64,000 bases of DNA, from NCBI GenBank assembly GCA_016125155.1, contig WGMI01000005.1, positions 1-64,000 of the forward strand, in the 5' to 3' direction. Below, in pieces: positions 1 to 7,317 of this stretch. The notes beneath the pieces are model-generated. The model worked only from the letters and a program-made list of their open reading frames with translations. It was not told the DNA's origin and did no database searches. A program made the position numbers and the translations under genes. The DNA is from a bacterium. Its GTDB lineage: Bacteria > Bacteroidota > Bacteroidia > Flavobacteriales > Schleiferiaceae. The stretch's first letter is position 1, and each line of letters starts with the position of its first letter.

Positions 1-141
1 GGGCCGGTGTTGGAATGGGATGGGCGGGACTGGAATTCGGGTCAGGAATTGGCTGAGGGGGTGTATTTTATCCGCGCTACGGCCTACGGAAACGACGGCA
101 GCACCCGCACCGAACAGCAAACCGTGCATTTGATGCGGTAG
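1..141 (+). CDS. C-terminal end of a T9SS type B (gliding motility-associated C-terminal domain) protein, partial
   Basis: The first 46 codons form an open frame ending in TAG at 139-141; the start lies outside the window. The peptide has the pattern of the end of a CHU_C/type B sorting domain: a W-D-G-R-D-W-N-S-G turn, the strand GVYFIRATA, a G-rich turn, and a final strand ending in HLMR before the stop. In Bacteroidota this domain directs export of large surface or secreted proteins through the type IX secretion system. Only the tail is visible, so the passenger domain is unknown. The next gene is convergent with 37 nt between stops, and no clear terminator is seen there. Confidence 0.7.
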   Translation, partial: GPVLEWDGRDWNSGQELAEGVYFIRATAYGNDGSTRTEQQTVHLMR

Positions 142-178
142 GGGAAGGATAGCGACCCACAAAATTTTGAGGCTCTAC

Positions 179-661
179 CTACCGTTTGGGACGGCAATCG
201 CAGCGTTCGCTGAGGAGGATTTCGACCCCAGGAAAACGCTTTTCCAACTCGGCCCGGTGGCGTTCGTCCAAATAGGTATTGCGTACGTCGAGTTTTTTCA
301 GGCGCTGAAATCCTTCGACATAGACAGGTACGGCATCGACATCGGTATCCCACAGATCCCAATACTCCAAAGCCAGAAACCCGCGGAGGGTGTCGGGCCA
401 ATCGATCGGATTGCTCCCCAAGCGCAACACCTTGAGCGAATCATACTCCGACAAGAATCCCGGAAACACCGCTATTTTGTTCGAGCGCACATCGACTTCG
501 ACCCAATTGGTGCGCTGAATGAGGGCCGAGGGAATCTCGGTGAGTCGATCGCGCCGGGCGCGAAACACCCGATCGGGTTCCCGATTTTGGGCTATGACCC
601 CAGATCCCATAAACAACAAGGCAGCCCCCAGCATCGCTCGGAGCCCCAACCCGGTTTTCAC
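179..661 (-). CDS. Secreted leucine-rich-repeat protein
   Basis: This 160-residue protein begins with a hydrophobic signal peptide (about residues 1-24, ending VIAQ). Four to five leucine-rich repeats follow at about 37-145, with phrases such as LTEIP, LKVLRLGSNPI and LKKLDVRNTYLD. The C-terminus is short, basic and Cys-containing (CDCRPKR). No enzymatic domain is seen. LRR proteins of this size in Bacteroidota usually mediate periplasmic or surface protein contacts, but the partner cannot be inferred. The gene starts 10 nt after the pdhB stop and is probably co-transcribed with it. It lacks a lipobox and a T9SS signal, so it is probably periplasmic or secreted. Confidence 0.7.
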   Translation of the reverse strand: MKTGLGLRAMLGAALLFMGSGVIAQNREPDRVFRARRDRLTEIPSALIQRTNWVEVDVRSNKIAVFPGFLSEYDSLKVLRLGSNPIDWPDTLRGFLALEYWDLWDTDVDAVPVYVEGFQRLKKLDVRNTYLDERHRAELEKRFPGVEILLSERCDCRPKR

Positions 662-671
662 AACACCCTTT

Positions 672-1649
672 TTAGCGATAGGTCACCGCCTTGACTGCGT
701 CGTACACTCGCTTGACATTCGGCAGATAAGCCTCCACCAAAACCGGGCTGTAGGCCATGGGCGTATCGGCCGAGTTGACCCGAACCACCGGGGCATCCAA
801 ATAATCAAACGCCCGCTTTTGTACCATATAGGCCAATTCGCTCGAAATTGCAGCCAAGGGCCAGGCTTCTTCGACCACTACCATGCGGTTCGTCTTGCGC
901 ACGCTTTCGATGACGGTATCGTAGTCGATGGGGCGCACCGTACGCAAATCGATAATCTCGCATTCAATGCCTTCTTTGGCCAGCTCCTCTGCGGCCTCGT
1001 AGGCCACTTTGATGATCTTGCCAAAGGAGACAATCGTTACATCGGAGCCGGTGCGCTTTACTTCCGCTTTGCCGATGGGGAGCAGGTATTCGCCTTCGGG
1101 AACCTCGCTCTTGTCTCCGTACATCTGCTCCGATTCCATAAAAATGACCGGATCGTCGTCGCGGATGGCCGTTTTCAACAAGCCCTTGGCATCGTAGGGG
1201 TTTGAAGGAACCACCACCTTTAAACCAGGGGTATTCGCATACCAGTTTTCGAAGGCCTGGCTGTGGGTTGCGCCCAACTGCCCGGCAGAAGCCGTGGGAC
1301 CGCGAAACACGATCGGAATATTGAATTGCCCGCCAGACATCTGTTTCATTTTGGCCGCATTGCTGATGATCTGGTCGATGGCCACCAAGCTGAAGTTGAA
1401 GGTCATAAACTCCACAATAGGCCGCAACCCATTCATGGCCGCACCCACGCCAATGCCCGAAAAACCGAGCTCGGAAATCGGGGTGTCCAACACCCGCTTG
1501 GGACCGAACTCGTCGAGCATGCCTTTGGACGCTTTGTAGGCTCCATTGTATTCCGCTACTTCTTCTCCGCAGAGGAACACCTTGGGATCCCGGCGCATTT
1601 CCTCGCTCATGGCCTCACATATCGCTTCGCGGAACTGAATGGTACGCAT
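672..1649 (-). CDS. pdhB: Pyruvate dehydrogenase E1 component subunit beta
   Basis: The protein is the beta subunit of the thiamine-diphosphate E1 enzyme that decarboxylates pyruvate and acetylates the E2 lipoyl arm. It is about 325 residues, normal for the family. The start chosen is the ATG giving MRTIQFREAI, which matches family N-termini; the open frame extends five codons further upstream. Family features visible are GEEVAEYNGAYKASKG, the DTPISE motif, GPTASAGQLGATHSQ and the C-terminal transketolase domain with IIDLRTVRPIDYDTV. The E1 alpha and E2 genes are not in this window. The LRR protein follows immediately. A TAAATTCG box lies at 1677-1684, upstream on this strand. Confidence 0.95.
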   Translation of the reverse strand: MRTIQFREAICEAMSEEMRRDPKVFLCGEEVAEYNGAYKASKGMLDEFGPKRVLDTPISELGFSGIGVGAAMNGLRPIVEFMTFNFSLVAIDQIISNAAKMKQMSGGQFNIPIVFRGPTASAGQLGATHSQAFENWYANTPGLKVVVPSNPYDAKGLLKTAIRDDDPVIFMESEQMYGDKSEVPEGEYLLPIGKAEVKRTGSDVTIVSFGKIIKVAYEAAEELAKEGIECEIIDLRTVRPIDYDTVIESVRKTNRMVVVEEAWPLAAISSELAYMVQKRAFDYLDAPVVRVNSADTPMAYSPVLVEAYLPNVKRVYDAVKAVTYR

Positions 1650-1706
1650 GGTAAAAAAGGGCAAAAGGTTGAGGCGCGAATTTAAGACGGCAGAGGGGCT
1701 TGGCCC

Positions 1707-3731
1707 TCATGGCCTCGAAGAACAATAGCTTCGAACATCAGGAGGAAGGGCAACCCCCAGACTTTGGGCTTGGACAAAGGCCGCACAGGCGGCTCCCTTA
1801 GCCCCTTTGTCTTTGAGGGCCATCCCCAACATGAGATACCCAATGCCCAACTGGGGATCGGTGGCCACGCAGCGTTCAAAATCGCGCAAAGCCCCTTCCA
1901 GATCGCCCGACTGGGCTTTGTTGGTCCCGCTGTTGAGCCAAATGCGCGCATTGGTCGAATCGAGTTTGAGCGCCTCGGCAAACAGCCTTTTGGCCTCGGG
2001 GAATCGACCCGCCTTGGCCAGCTCTGTCGCCCTGCCCGATAAAACCGAGGCTTTTTCGCGGCGCGAGGCCTGTTCGCGATCAACCTCGGAAAGCACCGGG
2101 ATTTCCTCTTTGGAAGAGTGCTCAATCACCCCTCGGGCTCCCGAAAGTGAACGGTACAGGGCGCTGTCGGCCCGCTGTGGGCCCAGAGAATCGAGGAGCG
2201 AAAGGGCGCGTTGGGCCTGTCCGCCCCGGGCGTACAGCGCCGCGGCCGTATTGTACAATCGTGCGGTTTCGGGGGCACTGTCTAAGGGGTTCAAAAGGTG
2301 AATGCCTTCGTTCAAAACCCTGAGTGCTTCGGCGGGTTGGGCGGTTTTGGCATACAAGATGGCCAAGTTGAGCCGGGCTTCGGTACGGAGCGGATCGGTC
2401 TCCAAAGAGGCCGTCCAATCTGCGGCGGCTTCGGCATTCCGGCCATCGGCTACCCGTGCCAGCGCCCGCATATTCCGGGCGTGGAAATAGTCCGGACAGC
2501 GCTCGAGTACTTCGCTCCACAACGCTTCGCTTCGGCTCCAGGTATCGATGCGAGGCTGAACTGCTATGGCCATGACCAAACCCAGTGCCCCTGCGATGTA
2601 CGCCAAGAGCGACCCGCGTCCCATACGACTCAGCAGCGATTGTAGCTCCGCAAAAACGGCCAACCACAACCCGGCCAACGGGATGTAGGCATAGCGGTCG
2701 GCCATCAAGTACTCCCCAAAGGGAATCGAACCGAATTTGAGGACCGGGAGTAGATTGAGGAGAAAAAAGGCGAGTCCAAAAACCGTTGTCCGCCGTCCCA
2801 TGACGTACAACCGATAAAGCACGTAACCATACCCCAGCAAAAACGGAATACCCATCCACACCCAGCCGGCTCCATTGCCTCCACAATCCGACGGATAGGG
2901 GTAATAAGCACTTAAACCGAACGGAATCAACCCTTTGAGAAAGTACAATACAAAAGCGTACAAGGCCAACATCGGACGCTCAAGCCCCCCGGGGCCTGCG
3001 TGCATCGAAGCCCCCCATTGCACGGTTTGCGCCTGGGCTGTAACGGCTACAAAACCGACAAAGATCAAGGCCAAGGGCAGTTTCTCCACCCAGGTTTGCC
3101 GTGCCTTCAAGGAACGCCCCAAGGCGTGGTCGAGGAGGAACCACAGCGGCAGGAGCACCACGGCCTGGGCCTTTGACAATAACGACAACAGCGCAAATCC
3201 ATAGGCAGCCCAAATCGCCCATCGCCCCCCTTTTCCTTGGAGATGGTGGAGATAGCTGTATGCGCTCAAGCCAAAAAAGAAGGCATAGAGCACATTCTTG
3301 CGCTCGGTCATCCACACAAAGCTCTCGGGTTGCATGGGGTGGAGCATCCAAACCAAGGCCACGCCCACCGACACCCAGCGGTCGAGGCCCATTTTGAGCA
3401 GCAACAACAGGAGCAAGACGGAGTTGAGCAGGTGAAGCCCGAGGCTTACGCGGTGGTGCCCGGTGATATCGTCTTCGAACACGGCCTTGTCGATGGCCAG
3501 ACTCAGCAAGGTCAAAGGGTGGTAATGACCGTCAAAAAATCCGGTAAACATCTGCCGCATATGGTCGGAATCGAGGGTATCGATCACGGCATTGGAGGCG
3601 ATGTAGCGCTCGTCGTCGTAGTTGAGCAGTTGCCCCCCTAAGGCAGAACCGAGCACCAAGCGCCCTATGATCCATAGACCGAGGGCCAACGCGATCCATT
3701 CGTATTTCTTCATACCGTACAGTGTCGTCAT
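1707..3731 (-). CDS. TMTC-like multi-pass membrane protein with C-terminal tetratricopeptide repeats
   Basis: The protein has 674 residues. The first ~400 contain about ten hydrophobic segments in the arrangement of GT-C/PMT-type glycosyltransferases and TMTC-like proteins. There is an early acidic loop (LNYDDERYI) and a later HPMQPESFVWMTERKNVLY loop, both typical of this group. The last ~270 residues are TPR-like helical repeats (for example ARIWLNSGTNKAQSGDLEGALRDFERC). The likely role is a membrane sugar transferase or assembly factor; no substrate can be named. I chose the ATG at 3731 because TAAATTCG sits exactly 4 nt before it, the same spacing seen at other genes here. The ATG at 3713 (MKKYEW) is the alternative. 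Confidence 0.75.
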   Translation of the reverse strand: MTTLYGMKKYEWIALALGLWIIGRLVLGSALGGQLLNYDDERYIASNAVIDTLDSDHMRQMFTGFFDGHYHPLTLLSLAIDKAVFEDDITGHHRVSLGLHLLNSVLLLLLLLKMGLDRWVSVGVALVWMLHPMQPESFVWMTERKNVLYAFFFGLSAYSYLHHLQGKGGRWAIWAAYGFALLSLLSKAQAVVLLPLWFLLDHALGRSLKARQTWVEKLPLALIFVGFVAVTAQAQTVQWGASMHAGPGGLERPMLALYAFVLYFLKGLIPFGLSAYYPYPSDCGGNGAGWVWMGIPFLLGYGYVLYRLYVMGRRTTVFGLAFFLLNLLPVLKFGSIPFGEYLMADRYAYIPLAGLWLAVFAELQSLLSRMGRGSLLAYIAGALGLVMAIAVQPRIDTWSRSEALWSEVLERCPDYFHARNMRALARVADGRNAEAAADWTASLETDPLRTEARLNLAILYAKTAQPAEALRVLNEGIHLLNPLDSAPETARLYNTAAALYARGGQAQRALSLLDSLGPQRADSALYRSLSGARGVIEHSSKEEIPVLSEVDREQASRREKASVLSGRATELAKAGRFPEAKRLFAEALKLDSTNARIWLNSGTNKAQSGDLEGALRDFERCVATDPQLGIGYLMLGMALKDKGAKGAACAAFVQAQSLGVALPPDVRSYCSSRP

Positions 3732-3735
3732 TGGG

Positions 3736-3743
3736 CGAATTTA
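3736..3743 (-). promoter_or_regulatory. Candidate -7 box (TAAATTCG) for the TMTC-like gene
   Basis: TAAATTCG on the minus strand resembles the Bacteroidota housekeeping -7 element TAnnTTTG with one change. It is separated from the ATG at 3731 by four bases (CCCA), so a transcript would start at or next to the start codon. No -33 TTG is evident. Confidence 0.35.
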
Positions 3744-3784
3744 AGAGGGCTGATCGCTCGCAGGATGGGCCTTAAAAAAGGCCA

Positions 3785-3811
3785 TAAAAAAACCCCGCCG
3801 AGGCGGGGCTT
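3785..3811 (-). terminator. Rho-independent terminator of the outer-membrane barrel gene
   Basis: Read on the minus strand, an 7-bp GC stem (CCCCGCC/GGCGGGG, two-base GA/TC loop centre) is followed directly by a run of seven T. It lies just downstream of the barrel gene stop at 3830. Confidence 0.85.
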
Positions 3812-3829
3812 ACCTATCGAAAAAGAGCT

Positions 3830-4441
3830 TCAGAAGTGGAAGTTGAATCCGAGGTTGAAGGTCGAGAAATCCAAGGTGGCGCCGAACCCGGAAGTGGTTA
3901 CTTCATCGACGTCTCCATCTTGGGGGCCATCGACCGAGGCGGATTCATAACCGAGAAAACCTACGCTGGCATTCACCGACCACTGGTCTTGGAACCAGTA
4001 TTGAAAGCCGGGGCGAATGCCCACGCCAAAATTGGAGAGTGTCGACTCCACCGTGGGCTGGTCGGTTACTTCGATCTTTTGGGTACCGCTGGCAAAGGCC
4101 ACATCGAGTTGACCATAGAGACCGAAATTGTCGCCGACCCACTTGTAGTAACGCACAAAGGGAATGGCGCCAAAGGTGTTGTCGCTCATCTTCGAGGTGT
4201 TGCCGCTGCCGTTGTCGGTTTCCATGGAATTTCCCGTGAGCGCCAACTGCAAACCCACAGCGAGATTCTCGTTGAGCATATAGCCTACCCCGGGGCTAAA
4301 ACCCAGGTTGAGGCCATCGGTGTCGTCGCCCACGCTAGTCGAACTGAAATTCATACCACCCTGCACCCACCATTTGTTGTCCTGGGCATTGGCCGTCAAC
4401 CCAACCAGGGCCAACGACAAAAGTGCGATTGACTTTTTCAT
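3830..4441 (-). CDS. Outer-membrane beta-barrel protein (porin-like, OMP_b-brl type)
   Basis: This protein of about 203 residues has a clear signal peptide (MKKSIALLSLALVGLTANAQ). The mature part consists of alternating amphipathic strands with frequent aromatic ends (VRYYKW, GLYGQLDVAF, RPGFQYWFQDQW) and a C-terminal FNLGFNFHF strand ending in aromatic F, the usual signature for BAM-dependent insertion. The size suggests an eight-stranded barrel of the OmpX/OmpW-like group. Substrate or adhesion function is not determinable. The start is the ATG at 4441; an upstream in-frame TTG exists but would only add two residues. The gene stands alone with a strong terminator and probably has its own promoter (TAGATTCG about 25 nt upstream). 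Confidence 0.85.
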   Translation of the reverse strand: MKKSIALLSLALVGLTANAQDNKWWVQGGMNFSSTSVGDDTDGLNLGFSPGVGYMLNENLAVGLQLALTGNSMETDNGSGNTSKMSDNTFGAIPFVRYYKWVGDNFGLYGQLDVAFASGTQKIEVTDQPTVESTLSNFGVGIRPGFQYWFQDQWSVNASVGFLGYESASVDGPQDGDVDEVTTSGFGATLDFSTFNLGFNFHF

Positions 4442-4563
4442 GAACAAAGAGATTTGGTTTCAACGAATCTAGGAGGTTGAATTGTCAGAAGTCCATGACG
4501 GATCATGGGATTATCAACAGGTGACGGTGGAAAAATGTCAAAGCTCTATTTTTCCGAAAAAAC

Positions 4564-5718
4564 TCACAACACCCTTACCCACAACCCCTTGAGGTACTCC
4601 CCTTCGGGATGTTGTACGTCAAAGGGATGATCGGGGGGCTGGGTATGGTGTCCGAGAACGACCACGCGCCGACGGGCGTCGATGGCTGCAGAGCGCACAA
4701 TGGACTCAAACAAGGGCCGGTCGATGTGTTGACTGCACGAAAACGTAAACAACTCTCCCCCTGGCTCAATGCCTTCTATGGCCATCCGATTGATGCGCCG
4801 GTAGGCCTGAGTGGCGTTGTGGGTGCTGTGGCGGTTTTTGGCAAAGGCCGGAGGATCGAGCACGATTCGGTCAAAACCCTCGGGGAGATGGCCCAAAAAC
4901 GCAAAGGCGTCCTCGGCCACGCTGCGGTGGCGGTCGGCAAAGCCATTGAGTGCTGCGTTTTCGTCGGCCAAAACCAGCGCTTTTTTGGAACTGTCAATGC
5001 TCCACACTTCGGTGGCCCCGCCCGCTAAAGCATACATCGAGAACCCCCCGGTATAGGAGAATATGTTCAAGACCCGAGCTCCGGCACACCGCTGCCCGAC
5101 CAGAGCCCGACTCTCCCGCTGATCGAGAAAGAACCCCGTCTTTTGCCCAGTCTCCCAGTCGACCTTGAAGCGAATACCGTGCTCGAGGAACACTTCGGCC
5201 CTTCCCTGTCCCGATACATAGCCCTCTTCTAAATCGGGCTGGTGCAGGCTTTCGCGGGTTTTGAAATACACATTGGGAATTCCCGTCTGCCGAACGAGTA
5301 TTTCGGTCAGTGCTTCGCGCAGGGCATACCACGCCATGCTATGCAATTGAACCACGAGGTGATCACCGTAGCGATCGACCACCAAACCGGGGAGCGCATC
5401 GCCTTCGGCAAAGACCAGGCGGTGCATTTGGGTGTGGGGGGAATCCCAGAGTCCCAACTCCTGCCTCATTTTCAGAGCCCGCGTCACAGCGTGCTCCAGA
5501 TGCGCCTCGGGGGTCACTTCGTCAAAGCTGGCCATTTTAAAGGCAATACTGCCCGTTTCTGCGATACCCAATGCCTGAAATCTACCGTTGTGGTCGAGCA
5601 GACGCGCCCATCCGGAGTGGGTGGGTTTGGACCTCAAAGCACCGCTGAACACCCAAGGATGACCGCGTTTGACCGAGGCTTCTTTGCCCGGCAACAACTC
5701 GAGCGTACTCAATTCCAT
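4564..5718 (-). CDS. rlmI: RlmI-like class I SAM-dependent rRNA large-subunit methyltransferase
   Basis: The protein (384 residues) has the architecture of RlmI/YccW, which makes 5-methylcytosine in 23S rRNA. An N-terminal PUA-like domain (GHPWVFSGAL near residue 20) is followed by a middle RlmI-type domain and a Rossmann methyltransferase domain. Visible motifs are TGFFLDQRESR, the SAM-binding FSYTGGFSMYA, the acidic VWSIDSS strand end, the motif-IV-like LDPPAFAK and the FSCSQHI stretch near the C-terminus, where this group carries its catalytic Cys. Length is typical. The next gene ends directly upstream (stop 5719), so the two are probably one transcript. The exact target base is inferred from family only. 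Confidence 0.85.
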   Translation of the reverse strand: MELSTLELLPGKEASVKRGHPWVFSGALRSKPTHSGWARLLDHNGRFQALGIAETGSIAFKMASFDEVTPEAHLEHAVTRALKMRQELGLWDSPHTQMHRLVFAEGDALPGLVVDRYGDHLVVQLHSMAWYALREALTEILVRQTGIPNVYFKTRESLHQPDLEEGYVSGQGRAEVFLEHGIRFKVDWETGQKTGFFLDQRESRALVGQRCAGARVLNIFSYTGGFSMYALAGGATEVWSIDSSKKALVLADENAALNGFADRHRSVAEDAFAFLGHLPEGFDRIVLDPPAFAKNRHSTHNATQAYRRINRMAIEGIEPGGELFTFSCSQHIDRPLFESIVRSAAIDARRRVVVLGHHTQPPDHPFDVQHPEGEYLKGLWVRVL

Positions 5719-6162
5719 TTACAATTCTTGAAAGGTGGGGAAGCGCTCGGCCCATTGCCAGGCTTCTTTTTTATAGGCAACATGATGGTCGGTTCCATTG
5801 GTCAAAACCATCCACCGCACACCCAAACCGCGGTTGTATACTTCGGCCTGATCGAGCACCGACTCGTTCAGTGGTATTCCAGGAGCCTTGCATTCGGCGA
5901 GCAGAACAGGAACCCCCTGTCGAAACACCACCACATCGGCCCGCTTGGTGAGTCCATGGATATTGAGTGGCCATTCTACGGCCATCGAAACAGTGGGGTA
6001 TCCCAAGGCGGCCTCAAAATATCGGAGGAGGTGCTGCCGGACACGTTCTTCTGGGGTCAGGGCGACGAATTTCTTTCGGACAGGATCGAACACCTCGGCT
6101 CGACCCATGCGTTGACGCTGGCGGAGGTCGTAGACGGGAAAACCAGGGAGATTGAATTCCAC
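5719..6162 (-). CDS. Orphan type I restriction HsdR N-terminal-like protein (HSDR_N_2 family)
   Basis: The 147-residue protein has the PD-(D/E)XK nuclease fold of the HsdR N-terminal domain: an RVRQHLLRYF helix, a conserved glutamate in VEWPL, RADVVVF and the core LLAECKAPG. I chose the GTG at 6162 rather than the longer frame, because family members begin just before the NLPGFPVYD segment and CATCTTTG lies four bases upstream of this GTG. No HsdM, HsdS or helicase domain is nearby, so it is not a restriction system. In Bacteroidota this small protein commonly sits next to holA, which suggests a DNA-maintenance role. The function is unproven. Confidence 0.75.
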   Translation of the reverse strand: MEFNLPGFPVYDLRQRQRMGRAEVFDPVRKKFVALTPEERVRQHLLRYFEAALGYPTVSMAVEWPLNIHGLTKRADVVVFRQGVPVLLAECKAPGIPLNESVLDQAEVYNRGLGVRWMVLTNGTDHHVAYKKEAWQWAERFPTFQEL

Positions 6163-6259
6163 GGCGCAAAGATGGACAAAAGGCGGTCCAAGGGCTAATT
6201 TCGCCCGATGGGCATCCCCAGAGCGTCCTGAACCCGCTCCCATTTTTGCACAGACCTCT

Positions 6260-7264
6260 ATGGACTTTGAAGCATTGATGCGCTCTATCGAGGAGCGTCG
6301 GTTTGAGCCCGTTTATTTTTTTGACGGGGAAGAGCCGTTTTTCATTGATGTCGCCATGGAACGGTTGGAATCGTTGGTGGTGGGCGAGGCGGAACGCGAT
6401 TTCAACCAATGCATTCTCTACGGATCAGAAACCGACTTGCCCCGTGTTCTCGAAGAAGCCCGACGCTTTCCGATGATGTCGGATCGGGTGTTGGTGATGG
6501 TTCGGGAGGCGCAGCACCTGCGCGACTTCAAAGCGCTTTCGTCGTATTTGGCGCACCCCCAACCCACGACGGTGCTGGTCTTTGCGCACAAGGGAAAAAA
6601 ACTCGATGGACGAACCGAAATCGCCCGCCAGCTCAAAAAAGAGGCGGTGTACTATACCTCGGAACCCCTGCGCGACTATCAACTACCGGCTTGGATCAAG
6701 AGCCACGCGACAAAGCTCGGTCTGCGGATCGACGACGAAAGCGTCCAAAAGCTGGCCGATCACTTGGGCACCGATTTGGGCCGGGTCGATGGGGAATTGC
6801 GCAAGTTGAGCCTCGTGATGCCCAAGGGGCAGGTGGTCGACGCCGATCTGGTGGAGCGCTATGTGGGCATCAGCAAAGAATTCAATGCCTTCGAATTGAC
6901 GCGGGCCCTGTCCAACCGGGACGGTGCAAAGGCCGAGCGCATCGTGCGCTACGCCGCCGCCAATCCCAAAGATTTGCCCCTGGCCATGGTCATTCCGCTC
7001 TTGTATTCTTACTTCAGCAAAATCCTCTTGCTCCACCAATCGAATCCCTCCAACCCCGCCCAAAGAGCCAAGGCGTTGGGGGTTGCCCCCTTTGCCCTCA
7101 AGGAATACGAATTGGCCTCGAAGCACTTCAGCATCGATCGCTGCATCCGGGCCATTCGTCAGCTGCGCACCTACGACGGCCGGCTCAAAGGGGCCGAAGG
7201 TGGAGCCACCGACGAGAGCCAGTTGTTTCGCGAACTCATTTGGAAACTCCGACTGGGCGCTTAA
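6260..7264 (+). CDS. holA: DNA polymerase III subunit delta
   Basis: The delta subunit of the clamp loader opens the beta sliding clamp. The 334-residue protein starts at the ATG for MDFEALMRSIEERRFEPVYF; the N-terminus through YFFDGEEPFFIDVAMERL is the family's opening strand-helix with the degenerate nucleotide-binding loop. Further typical parts are RVLVMVREAQHL, HKGKKLDGRTEIARQLKK, LADHLGTDLGRVDGELRKL and a C-terminal helical collar domain ending ESQLFRELIWKLRLGA. A CATTTTTG box lies about 12 nt before the start. The gene is divergent from the HsdR-N protein; the open frame upstream of 6260 is not coding. Confidence 0.93.
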   Translation: MDFEALMRSIEERRFEPVYFFDGEEPFFIDVAMERLESLVVGEAERDFNQCILYGSETDLPRVLEEARRFPMMSDRVLVMVREAQHLRDFKALSSYLAHPQPTTVLVFAHKGKKLDGRTEIARQLKKEAVYYTSEPLRDYQLPAWIKSHATKLGLRIDDESVQKLADHLGTDLGRVDGELRKLSLVMPKGQVVDADLVERYVGISKEFNAFELTRALSNRDGAKAERIVRYAAANPKDLPLAMVIPLLYSYFSKILLLHQSNPSNPAQRAKALGVAPFALKEYELASKHFSIDRCIRAIRQLRTYDGRLKGAEGGATDESQLFRELIWKLRLGA

Positions 7265-7317
7265 CGGCTTCACATTGGGCTAACATCGAGCCCAACCGGG
7301 TGCAGTACTTTGGCCCA

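Noticed and set aside
1677-1684. TAAATTCG upstream of pdhB as a firm promoter
   Set aside because: The box is plausible, but no -33 element is present and the distance to the start differs from the other cases, so it is noted only in the gene entry.
5719-6162. HsdR-like protein as part of a restriction-modification or defence system
   Set aside because: No methylase, specificity or helicase gene is present, and the neighbour is holA, a housekeeping gene.
6409-7317. Upstream part of the 1563-residue open frame ending at 11100
   Set aside because: It overlaps holA in another frame, is Arg/Gly/Pro-rich, and the real protein begins with a signal peptide at 7318.
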